This document shows, in pieces, positions 17,964-26,360 of a DNA stretch of 64,000 nt. Below the pieces are notes generated by a model. That model did not search any database. It was given only the letters and a program-made list of their open reading frames with translations, and was not told the origin of the DNA. Numbering within the stretch: position 1 is the first letter of the stretch; each line of letters begins with the position of its first letter. The stretch is taken from NCBI GenBank assembly GCA_035519675.1, contig DATIWB010000133.1:51238-115237 (forward strand), given 5' to 3'. This DNA comes from RPRB01 sp035519675 (lineage in GTDB: Bacteria; Myxococcota; Myxococcia; Myxococcales; Myxococcaceae). The position numbers were made by a program, and so were the translations under genes.

Positions 17964-18003
17964 CAGTCGTCCTGGGTACGTGTCTCCCAGGCGACGGACA
18001 GGT

Positions 18004-18019
18004 TAGAACGTTCGTTCTA
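18004..18019. promoter_or_regulatory. Perfect inverted repeat TAGAACGTTCGTTCTA, candidate operator
   Basis: Seven-base arms TAGAACG and CGTTCTA flank a TT centre. It is 41 bp upstream of the ArsR start and about 70 bp upstream of the first LuxR-type gene, in the only divergent spacer of this region. Compact two-fold symmetric sites of this kind are bound by dimeric wHTH or TetR-type repressors; autoregulation by the ArsR protein is the simplest idea, but TetR operators look similar. Confidence 0.55.
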
Positions 18020-18089
18020 GGGCCCTTCACCCGTGTGGTGCAGATGCCCTACGGTTAGGTACCTGGGGGCCCCACCGGGAGAGGGGAGC

Positions 18090-18803
18090 GTGACGGGGGC
18101 CCCGAACTCGGTTGCGTTGAACCTCGTTGTCGGCTCGTTGCTTCCGGACATCGCGGAGTGGGCCTGCCAGGCTCCGAGCCGGCAAGGGTTCAGGCGCGGC
18201 ATCATCGACCGGCTGAGGGCCGTGCTGTCGCTGGAGGCTGCTGCCTTCGCCAGCCTGCCGCCCCCGCCCGGAGGTGAGACGTCCGCGGTGTGGAACACCA
18301 GCGTTCGACGCCTGGTGTCTCTCTGGTCGGAGGAGGCTGCGGAGCTCCATGCGCGGCTCCGCCCCCCGACGCGATGGTTGTTGGGTGGACCAGGTGAGCG
18401 GGACTGGTCCGCCACGGGACGTGAACTCATGTGCTGCGTGCTTCGGGTGGGGGAGCGAGCGACGTCCGCTCTATCGCTCTCCAGGCTTCATCCATTCACC
18501 ACCGACGAGCTGCGCCTGCTCGGGCAGATCCAGCCGGTGCTCCAGCTCGGCGACGAGCGGCAGGTCGAGGTAGGCGAGACGATGGGGGTTCACCTCTCGC
18601 CTCGCGAGCGGGAGATCTTCGAGTACCTGGTCCGGGGGTTCCGGAACGAGGACATTGCCCGGGCCCTGGGGACCTCCCCGGCCACGGTGCGCAACCAGCT
18701 GGTGCGGCTCTACCGGAAGGCCGGGGTGGCGACGCGCTCCGAGCTGGTGGGTCTGGCGACCTCGCGCGGGCGGCTCCAGGCGGCCGCGGGGGGCACGCGA
18801 TGA
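18090..18803 (+). CDS. LuxR-type HTH regulator, single HTH
   Basis: 237 residues from the GTG at 18090, chosen because GAGAGGGGAGC sits just before it; there is no good ATG. The N-terminal 165 residues are a GAF-like or otherwise unrecognised sensor region. The C terminus (about 172-226) is a LuxR HTH: LSPREREIFEYLVRGFRNED, then GTSPATVRNQLVRLYRKAGV. The stop overlaps the ATG of the next regulator (ATGA), so the two are translationally coupled. No phosphoreceiver domain is present. Ligand and targets unknown. Confidence 0.82.
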   Translation: MTGAPNSVALNLVVGSLLPDIAEWACQAPSRQGFRRGIIDRLRAVLSLEAAAFASLPPPPGGETSAVWNTSVRRLVSLWSEEAAELHARLRPPTRWLLGGPGERDWSATGRELMCCVLRVGERATSALSLSRLHPFTTDELRLLGQIQPVLQLGDERQVEVGETMGVHLSPREREIFEYLVRGFRNEDIARALGTSPATVRNQLVRLYRKAGVATRSELVGLATSRGRLQAAAGGTR

Positions 18804-19627
18804 CCGCGGCCATGGTGTTGCTCCCGCCGTCCAGCGCTGCCGAGCTCATCTCCGAGCTCACCCGGCTGGCGCTCTCCGCGTCGTCGAAGGCCGAGTTCCG
18901 GGGGCGGGCGCTCGGGCTGCTGGCGCGGACGCTCCCCTTCGACCGGGGAGCGTGGGAGGAGGTCCCTCCCTTCGGCGAGTTCCGGGTGGAGTTCCCGCTC
19001 CGCCGCCAGATTGGCGTGGATCCGCCCCCGGTGGAGTGCACGAGCCGGTCGGCGAATGGCGCGGTGGGTGGGTTGCTGCGGATGGATCTCGAACGATTCG
19101 GCCGGACGCGTGCGGTCCTGATCGTCGAGAGGGACGAGGGGGCGTTCGGAGCCGACGAGGTGAGCCGGCTCCGGGCGCTGCTCCCCATGCTGATCCTCGC
19201 CGACGAGGGCGCGGCCCGCAGCACGGGCGTGCCGGCCACACGGACGCTGACCCCCCGGGAGGCGGACGTCGTGCAGTACGTCCGTCTCGGGTACACCAAC
19301 GCGCAGATCGCTCTGGCCACCGGGCGGTCGGTGGCCGCGGTGCGGAATCTCCTGGTGCGCATCTTCGACAAGACCGGCGTCCGCACCCGCGCGCAGCTGG
19401 TGGACGGGCCGGTGGTGACGCGGGGGCTGACCCCTCGCGAGTCGGAAATCGTGCAGCACCTGCGCGCGGGGCTCACCAACCGCGAGATCGGCCAGACGCT
19501 CGGGATCTCGGTCAACACGGTGCGGAACACCCTCGCCCGGTTGTTCGAGAAGGTGGGGGTCTCCACCCGGTCGGAGCTGATGGGCGCGCTGGCCGAGGAC
19601 GCCGGGCCTTCCGGGGCGTCCTGCTAG
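18800..19627 (+). CDS. Tandem-HTH LuxR-type regulator A
   Basis: 275 residues. An N-terminal sensor-like region (1-140) is followed by two complete LuxR helix-turn-helix domains in one chain: HTH1 at about 150-203 (LTPREADVVQYVRLGYTNAQ, then GRSVAAVRNLLVRIFDKTGV) and HTH2 at about 210-263 (LTPRESEIVQHLRAGLTNRE, then GISVNTVRNTLARLFEKVGV). The two domains are about 60 residues apart. LuxR proteins normally carry one HTH and dimerise, so a covalent pair is unusual. Its start overlaps the stop of the preceding regulator. A close paralogue lies at 20538-21338. Confidence 0.9.
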   Translation: MTAAMVLLPPSSAAELISELTRLALSASSKAEFRGRALGLLARTLPFDRGAWEEVPPFGEFRVEFPLRRQIGVDPPPVECTSRSANGAVGGLLRMDLERFGRTRAVLIVERDEGAFGADEVSRLRALLPMLILADEGAARSTGVPATRTLTPREADVVQYVRLGYTNAQIALATGRSVAAVRNLLVRIFDKTGVRTRAQLVDGPVVTRGLTPRESEIVQHLRAGLTNREIGQTLGISVNTVRNTLARLFEKVGVSTRSELMGALAEDAGPSGASC

Positions 19628-20537
19628 GGGAAGGCCCGAGCTCTGGTCCCGGGCGACGGATCACTGGCGACGTGCTGAGCGTGCCGGCCGCGGACGGCGG
19701 CTTCTCGCCGCGGAGGAGGGGGCCGCGCTGGCGACGACGTGAGCGAACCGCTCCCGGACGCCGGCCTCTCGCCGCGGGAGGCGGATCCCCGCCGGCGACA
19801 CGAGTACCGGATCCTCGCTCGGGCTGCGCTGGTGACGAGCTGAACCTTGGGGGGAACGGCCGCCGCGGGGTCTCGCTTGGGTTGCGCGGCGACGAGACCG
19901 TCCCGTAAACGGTCGTGGCGGACGACGAATCGTCGACGCCGAGCTGAGTCTTGCGGAAACGGCCGCCGCGGGATCTCGCTCGGGCTGCGCGGCGACGAGA
20001 CCGTGCCGTAAACGATCGTGGCGGGCGACGAATCGTCGACGCCGAGCTGAGCGTTGCAGAAACGGCCGCCCGGGTCCTCGCTGCGGGCGACGAAGCGTCG
20101 ACGCCGAGCCGAGCGTTGCGGAAACGACCGCCCGGGTCCTCGCCGCGGGCGACGAAGCGTCGGCGACGCGCCGAGCGTTGCGGAAACGGCCGCCCGGGTC
20201 CTCGCCCAGGGCGACGAATCGTCGGCGACGCGCCGAGCGTTGCGGAAACGACCCCCCGGTGGTCGTCTGGACGCATCGGGGACGATCCGAACGTGTCCGG
20301 ACGAGGTGCGTCACGCCCTCCCCACTCGCCCGTCCGGCCGACACCGGGCGACACGAAGCGCCACAGTTCCCCCGCGTGACGAGAAGAACAGGCCCCGTCG
20401 CGCAACGCGGGGAACTTCCGGGTTCTCACGGTGTGGCTTGCCCGGTTGATCGAGTCTCGTGCGTCCGCCATGCTGTTGCTCCGATGCGGTGAAGCTCGCT
20501 GTCCACCTCGTCCGCTCGCGACGCGCCGAGGTGCCGG
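19628..20537. other. Non-coding region between the two tandem-HTH regulators
   Basis: About 910 bp with no convincing gene. Its core (19837-20278) is the tandem repeat array described separately. From 19680 to 19836 there are degenerate relatives of the same units (CTCGCCGCGG, GGCGACGA). From 20290 to 20537 I see no repeat and no supported ORF. The region may hold the promoter of regulator B. Confidence 0.6.
19837..20278 (+). repeat. Tandem array: two units of about 103 bp then four units of exactly 62 bp
   Basis: Landmark GAGCTGA recurs at 19837, 19941 and 20044 (104 and 103 bp apart). The landmark GGGCGACGAA recurs at 20023, 20085, 20147 and 20209, each exactly 62 bp apart. The short unit looks like the long unit without an internal segment (CTCGGGCTGCGCGGCGACGA to TAAACGATCGTGG). 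Every unit carries an inverted repeat, CGACGA-A-TCGTCG or CGACG-AAG-CGTCG, and a GCGTTGCGGAAACGGCCG stretch. Since 62 is not a multiple of three the reading frame changes at each unit, so coding is unlikely. 62 bp is close to six helical turns. Confidence 0.85.
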
Positions 20538-21338
20538 ATGACGCCGGCAGGTCTGGCTCTGCTCGAGCCTCGCCGGCCGGGCAGTGCCCTGGAGCTGTTG
20601 AACGAGATCACCCGGCTGGCCCTCGCCTCTGCCTGTCGGGAAACGTTCCGCTCCAGCGCTCTCCAGGCCATCGGCTGCGTCGTCCCCTTCAGTCGTGGAG
20701 GCTGGCATGACGCTCGTCCTTTCGGAGGAGTCCGGACCGAGTTGCCCCCGTCTGGAGGTCGGAGCGGGCGTCCCCACGTGGTCGGTGCTCCCGGCGTCCT
20801 GCGCCTGGAGCTGGAGCGCCCGGGGAGGCCGAGCGTGCTGCTGGTCCTGGAGCGCGATGACGGGCCCTTCGCCGCGGACGAGGTGGAGATGCTCGACTCC
20901 ATCCTGCCCACCCTGGTCCTGGCGGACGAGGGGACGGCACCGACGAGCCCGAGCCCGGCGCGGGCCCTGAGCTCCCGCGAGTCGGAGATCATCGACTACG
21001 TGCGCCTGGGGTACACCAACGCGCAGATCGCTCTGGCCACCGGACGCTCGGTGGCGGCGGTGCGCAATCTCCTGGTCCGCATCTTCGACAAGACCGGCGT
21101 CCGGACGCGCGCCCAGCTGGTGGACGGACCCGTGGCGACGCACCGCCTCACCCGGCGCGAGCGCGAGGTCGTCCATCACCTTCGCTCCGGACTGACCAAC
21201 CGCGAGATCGGCCTCGCGCTGGGGATCTCCACCAACACGGTGCGGAACACGCTGGCCCGGCTGTTCGCCAAGGTCGGCGTGTCCACGCGCTCCGAGCTGA
21301 TGGGCGCGCTGGCTGGCGAGGATCGTTCCTCGGTCTGA
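20538..21338 (+). CDS. Tandem-HTH LuxR-type regulator B
   Basis: 266 residues; paralogue of the protein at 18800-19627 with the same layout: sensor-like N terminus, HTH1 at about 143-196 and HTH2 at about 203-257 (LTRREREVVHHLRSGLTNRE, GISTNTVRNTLARLFAKVGV). HTH1 and its linker are identical to regulator A over 46 residues (Y154-V199 here, Y160-V205 there), whereas the N-terminal regions differ strongly, so their inputs probably differ while HTH1 reads the same DNA. The start MTPAGLALLEP aligns with that of A through the shared LLNEITRLALAS-like segment. It ends 132 bp before the TonB receptor gene. Confidence 0.9.
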   Translation: MTPAGLALLEPRRPGSALELLNEITRLALASACRETFRSSALQAIGCVVPFSRGGWHDARPFGGVRTELPPSGGRSGRPHVVGAPGVLRLELERPGRPSVLLVLERDDGPFAADEVEMLDSILPTLVLADEGTAPTSPSPARALSSRESEIIDYVRLGYTNAQIALATGRSVAAVRNLLVRIFDKTGVRTRAQLVDGPVATHRLTRREREVVHHLRSGLTNREIGLALGISTNTVRNTLARLFAKVGVSTRSELMGALAGEDRSSV

Positions 21339-21381
21339 GCAGCACGGGGCGACCGCGTCGAAGCGCTGCCCCATCCATCGA

Positions 21382-21395
21382 CTGGTACGTACCAG
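21382..21395. promoter_or_regulatory. 14-bp perfect palindrome CTGGTACGTACCAG upstream of the TonB receptor
   Basis: Located 44 bp after the stop of regulator B and about 75 bp before the TonB receptor start. A related GCGTACCGGTCGG follows immediately. A perfect palindrome at this position is a plausible operator for the receptor gene, possibly for the neighbouring LuxR-type proteins, whose sites are usually two-fold symmetric; this is inference. Confidence 0.5.
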
Positions 21396-21470
21396 CGTGC
21401 GTACCGGTCGGTCGCACCAGGGAAGCAAGTGTGAGGGCCCGGTATCTCCTTCGCTCCAACCGGAGGAGGG

Positions 21471-24400
21471 ATGTTCGTGCGACTGATTCGTGTGGGAAGG
21501 CTCGGCACGCCGCTGCTCGCGGCGCTGCTGCTCCCCTCGCTGGCGCTGGCCCAGGCAGCGACCTCGGTACTGACCGGCAACGTGGTGGATTCGTCCAGCA
21601 AGGCGCCGGTCCCCGACGTGGTGGTCACCGCCACCTCGCCCAACCTCCAGGGAGAGCAGGTGGTGGTGACCGACTCCAGCGGTCTCTATCGCATCCCGCA
21701 GCTCCCGCCGGGCTCGTACACCCTTCGGTTCGAGAAGGAGACCTATCGGCCGTTCACCCGGACCGGGATCGAAATGGCAGCGGACCGGACGCTCCGGCTC
21801 AACGTGGAGCTCCTCCCCGAGGCGATCCAGGGCGACACCATCACCATCACCGGCTCGGCCCCGGTGGTGGACGTGGGCTCGAGCACGGTCGGCGCCACCA
21901 TCAACCAGGATTTCATCCGCAACTTCGCCCTGAGCCGGGCGGGCGGCGTCGGCGGCGCAGTTCGCTCCTTCGACTCGATCGCCACTGCCGCTCCCCAGGC
22001 CGCGGCGGACCTGTACGGGATCTCGATCAGCGGTTCGACCTCGCCCGAGAACTCCTATCTCATCGATGGGCTGGGGGTGAACAACCCGGCGTATGGCGTC
22101 CTCGGCACCCCGCTCACGGTGGAGTTCCTCGACGAGGTCAACGTCATCACCGGCGGGTACATGCCGGAGTACGGTCGCACCACCGGCGGCGCAGTGAGCG
22201 GAGTCACCAAGTCCGGCGGAAACGAGTTCCACGGAAACGTCTGGGGCACCTTCACTCCGGGGGCGCTCCAGGGCCGGGCCAAGACGGTGAGCACCGCCGG
22301 TGCGGTCGTCGCCGGCGCGCGCGACCTCTACAACATCGGTGACTTCGGGGCGACGCTCGGCGGCTACATCATCAAGGACAAGCTCTGGTTCTTCGCCGGC
22401 ATTCAGCCGAGCTTCACCCGCTACTCGTACACCCGGCAGTTCTACATCGAGAACCCGGGTCAGGTGGATGCCGACGGGAACCAGGCGTACTCGCTGATCC
22501 CCAACAGCAACCAGCGCCGGTTCGCGGACGAGAAGTCGATCCAGTTCATCGGGAAGCTGACCTACCTCATCAGCTCCGATCACCGTCTGAGCCTCACGGT
22601 GACCGGCACGCCGACCACTGGCGGCAGCGACTCGGCCTTCTCGGTCCGGGTGCCCGGCGTGCTCACCGGCCGGGCTCCGTTCCCGATCGCCGCCTATACC
22701 CTGCAGACCTTCAACTCCAACCACTTCCTGACCAACGACACGGCGTACGACGTGAACGGCGAGCTGAACAGCAGCTTCCTCGACAAGAGGCTGCTCCTCG
22801 ACGTGCGGCTCGGCTGGCATCATCAGCTCGACGAGGGCGCGCCGGGAGATGGAGCCGGGTTCGACAACATCCACAATCTCAACACCCTGGCTGGCATCCC
22901 TTCACTGGCGCCGCTGTACAACAGCAACGTGCTCGACTTCGAGGACCAGGTCCCGGCGAGCGTTCGCGAGGCGTGCGGCACGGGAGACCGCACCACCAAG
23001 TGTCAGACCAGCTGGCTCCTGTACGGGGGAAACAACTTCCTGGAGCGACAGGTGCTCGATTCCTTCCAGGGCAAGGCAACCATCACCTATCTCTTGAACG
23101 CGCTGGGCCACCACGTGATCAAGGCCGGCGTCGACGGGAGCCTCTCCTACTACGAGCATCTGAAGACCTACGGCGGTGGGGCCTGGTACTTCGACTTCGG
23201 CCCCGGTGGGGTGGCGCCGGGCAACTCCCTCGGTGTCCAGGAGGCACGCCGGTTCGGCTACCTCTCGGACATCGATACCCCGGCAGGGAACGGCATCCTC
23301 ACCGTGAAGAGCAAGTCGGTGATCATCGGCGGCTTCGTCCAGGACAGCTGGAGCATCCTGGACAAGGTCACCCTGAACGTCGGTCTGCGCTGGGACGGCC
23401 AGTACCTCTACGACAAGGACGGGTTGCTGGCGATGAAGCTCGGCAACGAGTGGTCGCCCCGCATCGGCTTCGTCTGGGATCCCACGCAGCAGGGCCGCTC
23501 GAAGATCTTCGCCAACTATGGGCGGTACTACGAGGCAGTACCGCTCGACATCGCCGACCGCGCGCTCTCCGGCGAGAGCCTGATCATCGCCAACCACGAC
23601 TGCGACCCCCGGGCGGTGGGAGTGGCGGGCTGCGACCAGAACACCGCCAATCGCGCCAGGAGCATCGCCAGCCCCAACGTGAAGTGGCGGAACGTCGCGG
23701 TGGACAAGACCGCCGTCGATCCCAACCTCCAGCCGACTTCCAACGACGAGATCGTGGCCGGCGGCGAGTACGAGATCTTCCCCAACGCGCGCGCCGGGGT
23801 CTCCTACACCTACCGGAACCTGGTCCGCACCATCGAGGACATGTCGGCGGACAACGGGAACACCTACTTCGTCGGCAACCCGGGCGAAGGGATCGCCACC
23901 TCGTTCCCGAAGGCGACGCGCACGTACCACGCGGTCACCTTCCAGTTCACCAAGAACTTCAGCGACCTCTGGCAGGCTCAGGTCAGCTACACCTGGTCGC
24001 AGCTGCGAGGGAACTACGAGGGCCTGTTCGTCAACGGGACCGGGCAGCTCGATCCCAACATCAACGCGACCTTCGACCTGGCCCAGCTCCTGGTGAATCA
24101 GGACGGGCCACTGTCCGGCGACATCACCCACACCATCAAGGTGTTCGCAGCCAAGGAGTTCGTCATCACGCCGGTGCTGAGTCTGTTGCTCGGCCTCACC
24201 TACACCGGCGCGTCGGGGCCACCCATCAGCTACACCGGCCCGTCCAACGAGACCGGTTACGGCCCCGGCAACGTGTACATCCTCCAGCGTGGGCAGGGTG
24301 GGCGGCTCCCCTGGGTGCACAGCATCGATGCCCGGCTGGCACTGAGCTACCGGCTGAGCAAGGACAGCGTGATCACCGTCGGAGTCGATGGGTTCAACCT

Positions 24401-24710
24401 CTTCAACTTCCAGAACCCGATCAGGCTCGACGAGGAGTACGTGACCTTGCCCTCGCTGACGGGCAACGCGCGTGACCCGGGGCCGATCGTCAACGGCACG
24501 CAGGGAAGCATTCCCGCTCCATACGGGGTGAACGGGTACCTGCCGCGAGGCGGCGTCGTTGCCGGACCGAACGGCCCGACGCTCAAGACCGTGGTCCTTC
24601 CCGATCCCGACCAGCAGCCACAGACCTACGCCATCAACCCGAACTGGGGCCGGCCCACGCAGTACCAGGCCGTGCGCAGCTTCCGGTTCACTGCCCGCTT
24701 CAGCTTCTGA
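21471..24710 (+). CDS. TonB-dependent outer-membrane receptor with carboxypeptidase-regulatory-like domain (Oar-like)
   Basis: 1079 residues. The signal peptide is about 1-27 (LLAALLLPSLALAQA). Residues about 30-115 form a CarboxypepD_reg-like domain (TGNVVDSSSKAPVPDVVVTA, GLYRIPQLPPGSYTLRFEK). A plug follows (YGISISGSTSPENSYLIDGL, VITGGYMPEYGRTTGGAVSG), then a long beta-barrel ending FRFTARFSF with a terminal Phe. This is the layout of Oar and related receptors that import or export large substrates by TonB energy. GGAGGAGGG lies directly before the ATG; a GTG at 21477 has more usual spacing and gives MRLIRVGRLG. The lipoprotein gene follows at 14 bp. Confidence 0.93.
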   Translation: MFVRLIRVGRLGTPLLAALLLPSLALAQAATSVLTGNVVDSSSKAPVPDVVVTATSPNLQGEQVVVTDSSGLYRIPQLPPGSYTLRFEKETYRPFTRTGIEMAADRTLRLNVELLPEAIQGDTITITGSAPVVDVGSSTVGATINQDFIRNFALSRAGGVGGAVRSFDSIATAAPQAAADLYGISISGSTSPENSYLIDGLGVNNPAYGVLGTPLTVEFLDEVNVITGGYMPEYGRTTGGAVSGVTKSGGNEFHGNVWGTFTPGALQGRAKTVSTAGAVVAGARDLYNIGDFGATLGGYIIKDKLWFFAGIQPSFTRYSYTRQFYIENPGQVDADGNQAYSLIPNSNQRRFADEKSIQFIGKLTYLISSDHRLSLTVTGTPTTGGSDSAFSVRVPGVLTGRAPFPIAAYTLQTFNSNHFLTNDTAYDVNGELNSSFLDKRLLLDVRLGWHHQLDEGAPGDGAGFDNIHNLNTLAGIPSLAPLYNSNVLDFEDQVPASVREACGTGDRTTKCQTSWLLYGGNNFLERQVLDSFQGKATITYLLNALGHHVIKAGVDGSLSYYEHLKTYGGGAWYFDFGPGGVAPGNSLGVQEARRFGYLSDIDTPAGNGILTVKSKSVIIGGFVQDSWSILDKVTLNVGLRWDGQYLYDKDGLLAMKLGNEWSPRIGFVWDPTQQGRSKIFANYGRYYEAVPLDIADRALSGESLIIANHDCDPRAVGVAGCDQNTANRARSIASPNVKWRNVAVDKTAVDPNLQPTSNDEIVAGGEYEIFPNARAGVSYTYRNLVRTIEDMSADNGNTYFVGNPGEGIATSFPKATRTYHAVTFQFTKNFSDLWQAQVSYTWSQLRGNYEGLFVNGTGQLDPNINATFDLAQLLVNQDGPLSGDITHTIKVFAAKEFVITPVLSLLLGLTYTGASGPPISYTGPSNETGYGPGNVYILQRGQGGRLPWVHSIDARLALSYRLSKDSVITVGVDGFNLFNFQNPIRLDEEYVTLPSLTGNARDPGPIVNGTQGSIPAPYGVNGYLPRGGVVAGPNGPTLKTVVLPDPDQQPQTYAINPNWGRPTQYQAVRSFRFTARFSF

Positions 24711-24724
24711 GGATCGACGACCCC

Positions 24725-25471
24725 ATGTGCAAGCCTTCGTTCCTTGTGGTGCCCCTCCTGGTGCTGCTCGCAGCGTGCGGAGGAGACGTCAACCAGACCT
24801 GCATCGTGCAGCGTCCAGGGCTCGGCGGATACCTGTTCGTGATGGATCGCACCGGCGCGGTCAGCGGCGGGGCGGGGTGTGACGACACGGTGCTGCCCCT
24901 GCGGATGGCGGACAACATCCGCTTCGACAAGCTCGGAGCGGAACAGCTCGAGGTGGTGTTCCGGGCCCAGTCGATGCTGCCCCTCGACGCCGACGGGAAC
25001 CCGGATTTCCCGGCGTCGACGGATGACGTGGGCCGAGGACAGATCGGCGCCTCTCCCGATGCCCAGGGCATCTGCACCGTGACGAGCTTCACCACCGCGA
25101 ACGCGGTGGCAGCGCAGAGCGACGGGACCCCGCCCAACCCGCCCAGGTCGATCACCCTGTCGAATACCCGGTTCCTGAGCGCCCCGGCGTACCAGGGATC
25201 GCAGGCCGAGAGCGACGCGGCCTACACCATCGGTTCTTGCAGCGCGAGCTACCACGGGCTTCTGCTCACGCCGATCGCAACTTGCGCGACGGACGCCGAC
25301 TGCAATCCCTTCGCCGACCCGGCGAACGGACGGGCCGCAGGTTCGGGCGTGAACCCGTTCTACCCGGTCAGCTGCAACATGGAGGTGGGCGCGCTGTACG
25401 GCGAAGACCCCGGGACGGGTATCTGCTGGTTGACCGGAAACACCTTCCCGCAGGTCCAGAACCAGCCCTAG
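24725..25471 (+). CDS. Cysteine-containing lipoprotein downstream of the TonB receptor
   Basis: 248 residues. MCKPSFLVVPLLVLLAACGG is a clear lipoprotein signal with lipobox LAAC. The mature part has scattered cysteines (CIVQRPG, GCDDT, GICTV, GSCSAS, TCATDADC, SCNMEV, GICWL) and no recognised domain. It begins 14 bp after the receptor stop, so the two are almost certainly co-transcribed and it may be a surface partner of the receptor, as SusD-like proteins are for SusC, although no SusD similarity is seen. Confidence 0.8.
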   Translation: MCKPSFLVVPLLVLLAACGGDVNQTCIVQRPGLGGYLFVMDRTGAVSGGAGCDDTVLPLRMADNIRFDKLGAEQLEVVFRAQSMLPLDADGNPDFPASTDDVGRGQIGASPDAQGICTVTSFTTANAVAAQSDGTPPNPPRSITLSNTRFLSAPAYQGSQAESDAAYTIGSCSASYHGLLLTPIATCATDADCNPFADPANGRAAGSGVNPFYPVSCNMEVGALYGEDPGTGICWLTGNTFPQVQNQP

Positions 25472-25530
25472 CAGTCAGGGGCGCCCGCGACGTGGAGTGG
25501 GGGTGTCCGCGCGGGCGCCTCCCCTGGGGG

Positions 25531-25565
25531 GGTGCCAGACACCTCGTTACCGACACCTCGTTACC
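25531..25565 (+). repeat. Dispersed GTGCCAGACACCTCGTTAC repeat, cluster 2
   Basis: One head and one tail unit (TTACCGACACCTCGTTACC), between the lipoprotein gene and the ABC transporter operon, 66 bp upstream of the ATPase start. It may lie within the transporter's 5' untranslated region. Confidence 0.88.
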
Positions 25566-25631
25566 AAGTGCTCCAACTCACCCGGAGTGCGCGGCGAGAC
25601 GGCTCTCTGTGCTACGAGCGCCTCGTCCAGG

Positions 25632-26360
25632 ATGATCGAAGCCCGCGGACTTTCCAAGCGTTACGGCGAGGTGGTGGCGGCCTCCGAGGTGAGCTTCACC
25701 GTCGGTCGAGGTGAGGTCGTGGGCCTGCTCGGTCCGAACGGTGCGGGCAAGACCACCGTGCTCCGGATGCTCGCCGGGGTGCTCACGCCGACGGCCGGCG
25801 AGGTGCGCATCGCCGGTCACGGGACCGAGGGAGAGGCCTTCGAGCTCAAGCGCGCGCTGGGGTTCCTCACCGGCGACACCGCGCTGTACCAGCGGCTCAC
25901 GCCCCGCGAGGTGCTCCGGTACTTCGGGCGGCTGCACGAGATCCCTGAGGCGGCGCTCGCCGCGCGGGTCGAGGCCCTGGTGGCCCGTTTCCGGCTCTCG
26001 GAGTTCGCGGACCGTCCCTGCGGCAAGCTTTCGGCGGGGCAGAAGCAGCGAGCCAACATCGCCCGAGCCTTCGTCCACGACCCGCCGGCGCTCATCCTCG
26101 ACGAGCCCACCACCGCGCTGGACGTGGTGACCGGGCGCTTCCTCCTCGAGGCCTTCCGCGAGGCCCGCGCCGCCGGGAAGGCCATCCTCTTCAGCACCCA
26201 CGTGCTCGGTGACGCCGAGGTGCTCTGCGACCGGGTGGTGCTGCTGCACCGGGGACAGGTGCTCGACCAGGGCACCGTCGGCGAGGTCTGCGCGCGGGCC
26301 GGCGCCCGGACGCTCACCGACGCCTTCCTCGCCCGGGTGGGCGACGAGGTGGCCGCGTGA
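25632..26360 (+). CDS. ABC transporter ATP-binding protein, NatA-like
   Basis: 242 residues. Walker A GPNGAGKT (34-41), signature LSAGQKQR (133-140), Walker B LILDEP (154-159) and the H-loop STHVLGDAE are all present, so it should be an active ATPase. The arrangement and the ABC-2 permease partner match NatA/CcmA-type exporters. The ATG at 25632 begins the protein MIEARGLSKRYGEVV. Its TGA overlaps the GTG start of the permease gene (GTGA), giving coupled synthesis of the two subunits. Confidence 0.93.
   Translation: MIEARGLSKRYGEVVAASEVSFTVGRGEVVGLLGPNGAGKTTVLRMLAGVLTPTAGEVRIAGHGTEGEAFELKRALGFLTGDTALYQRLTPREVLRYFGRLHEIPEAALAARVEALVARFRLSEFADRPCGKLSAGQKQRANIARAFVHDPPALILDEPTTALDVVTGRFLLEAFREARAAGKAILFSTHVLGDAEVLCDRVVLLHRGQVLDQGTVGEVCARAGARTLTDAFLARVGDEVAA

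Noticed and set aside
19837..20278. Tandem array considered as a repeat-protein gene
   Set aside because: A 62-bp period changes the frame in every unit.
19512..22874. A 1120-codon minus-strand ORF running through the 62-bp array and two LuxR-type genes
   Set aside because: It is antisense to conserved HTH and TonB coding regions, and its middle part is translation of non-coding tandem repeats.
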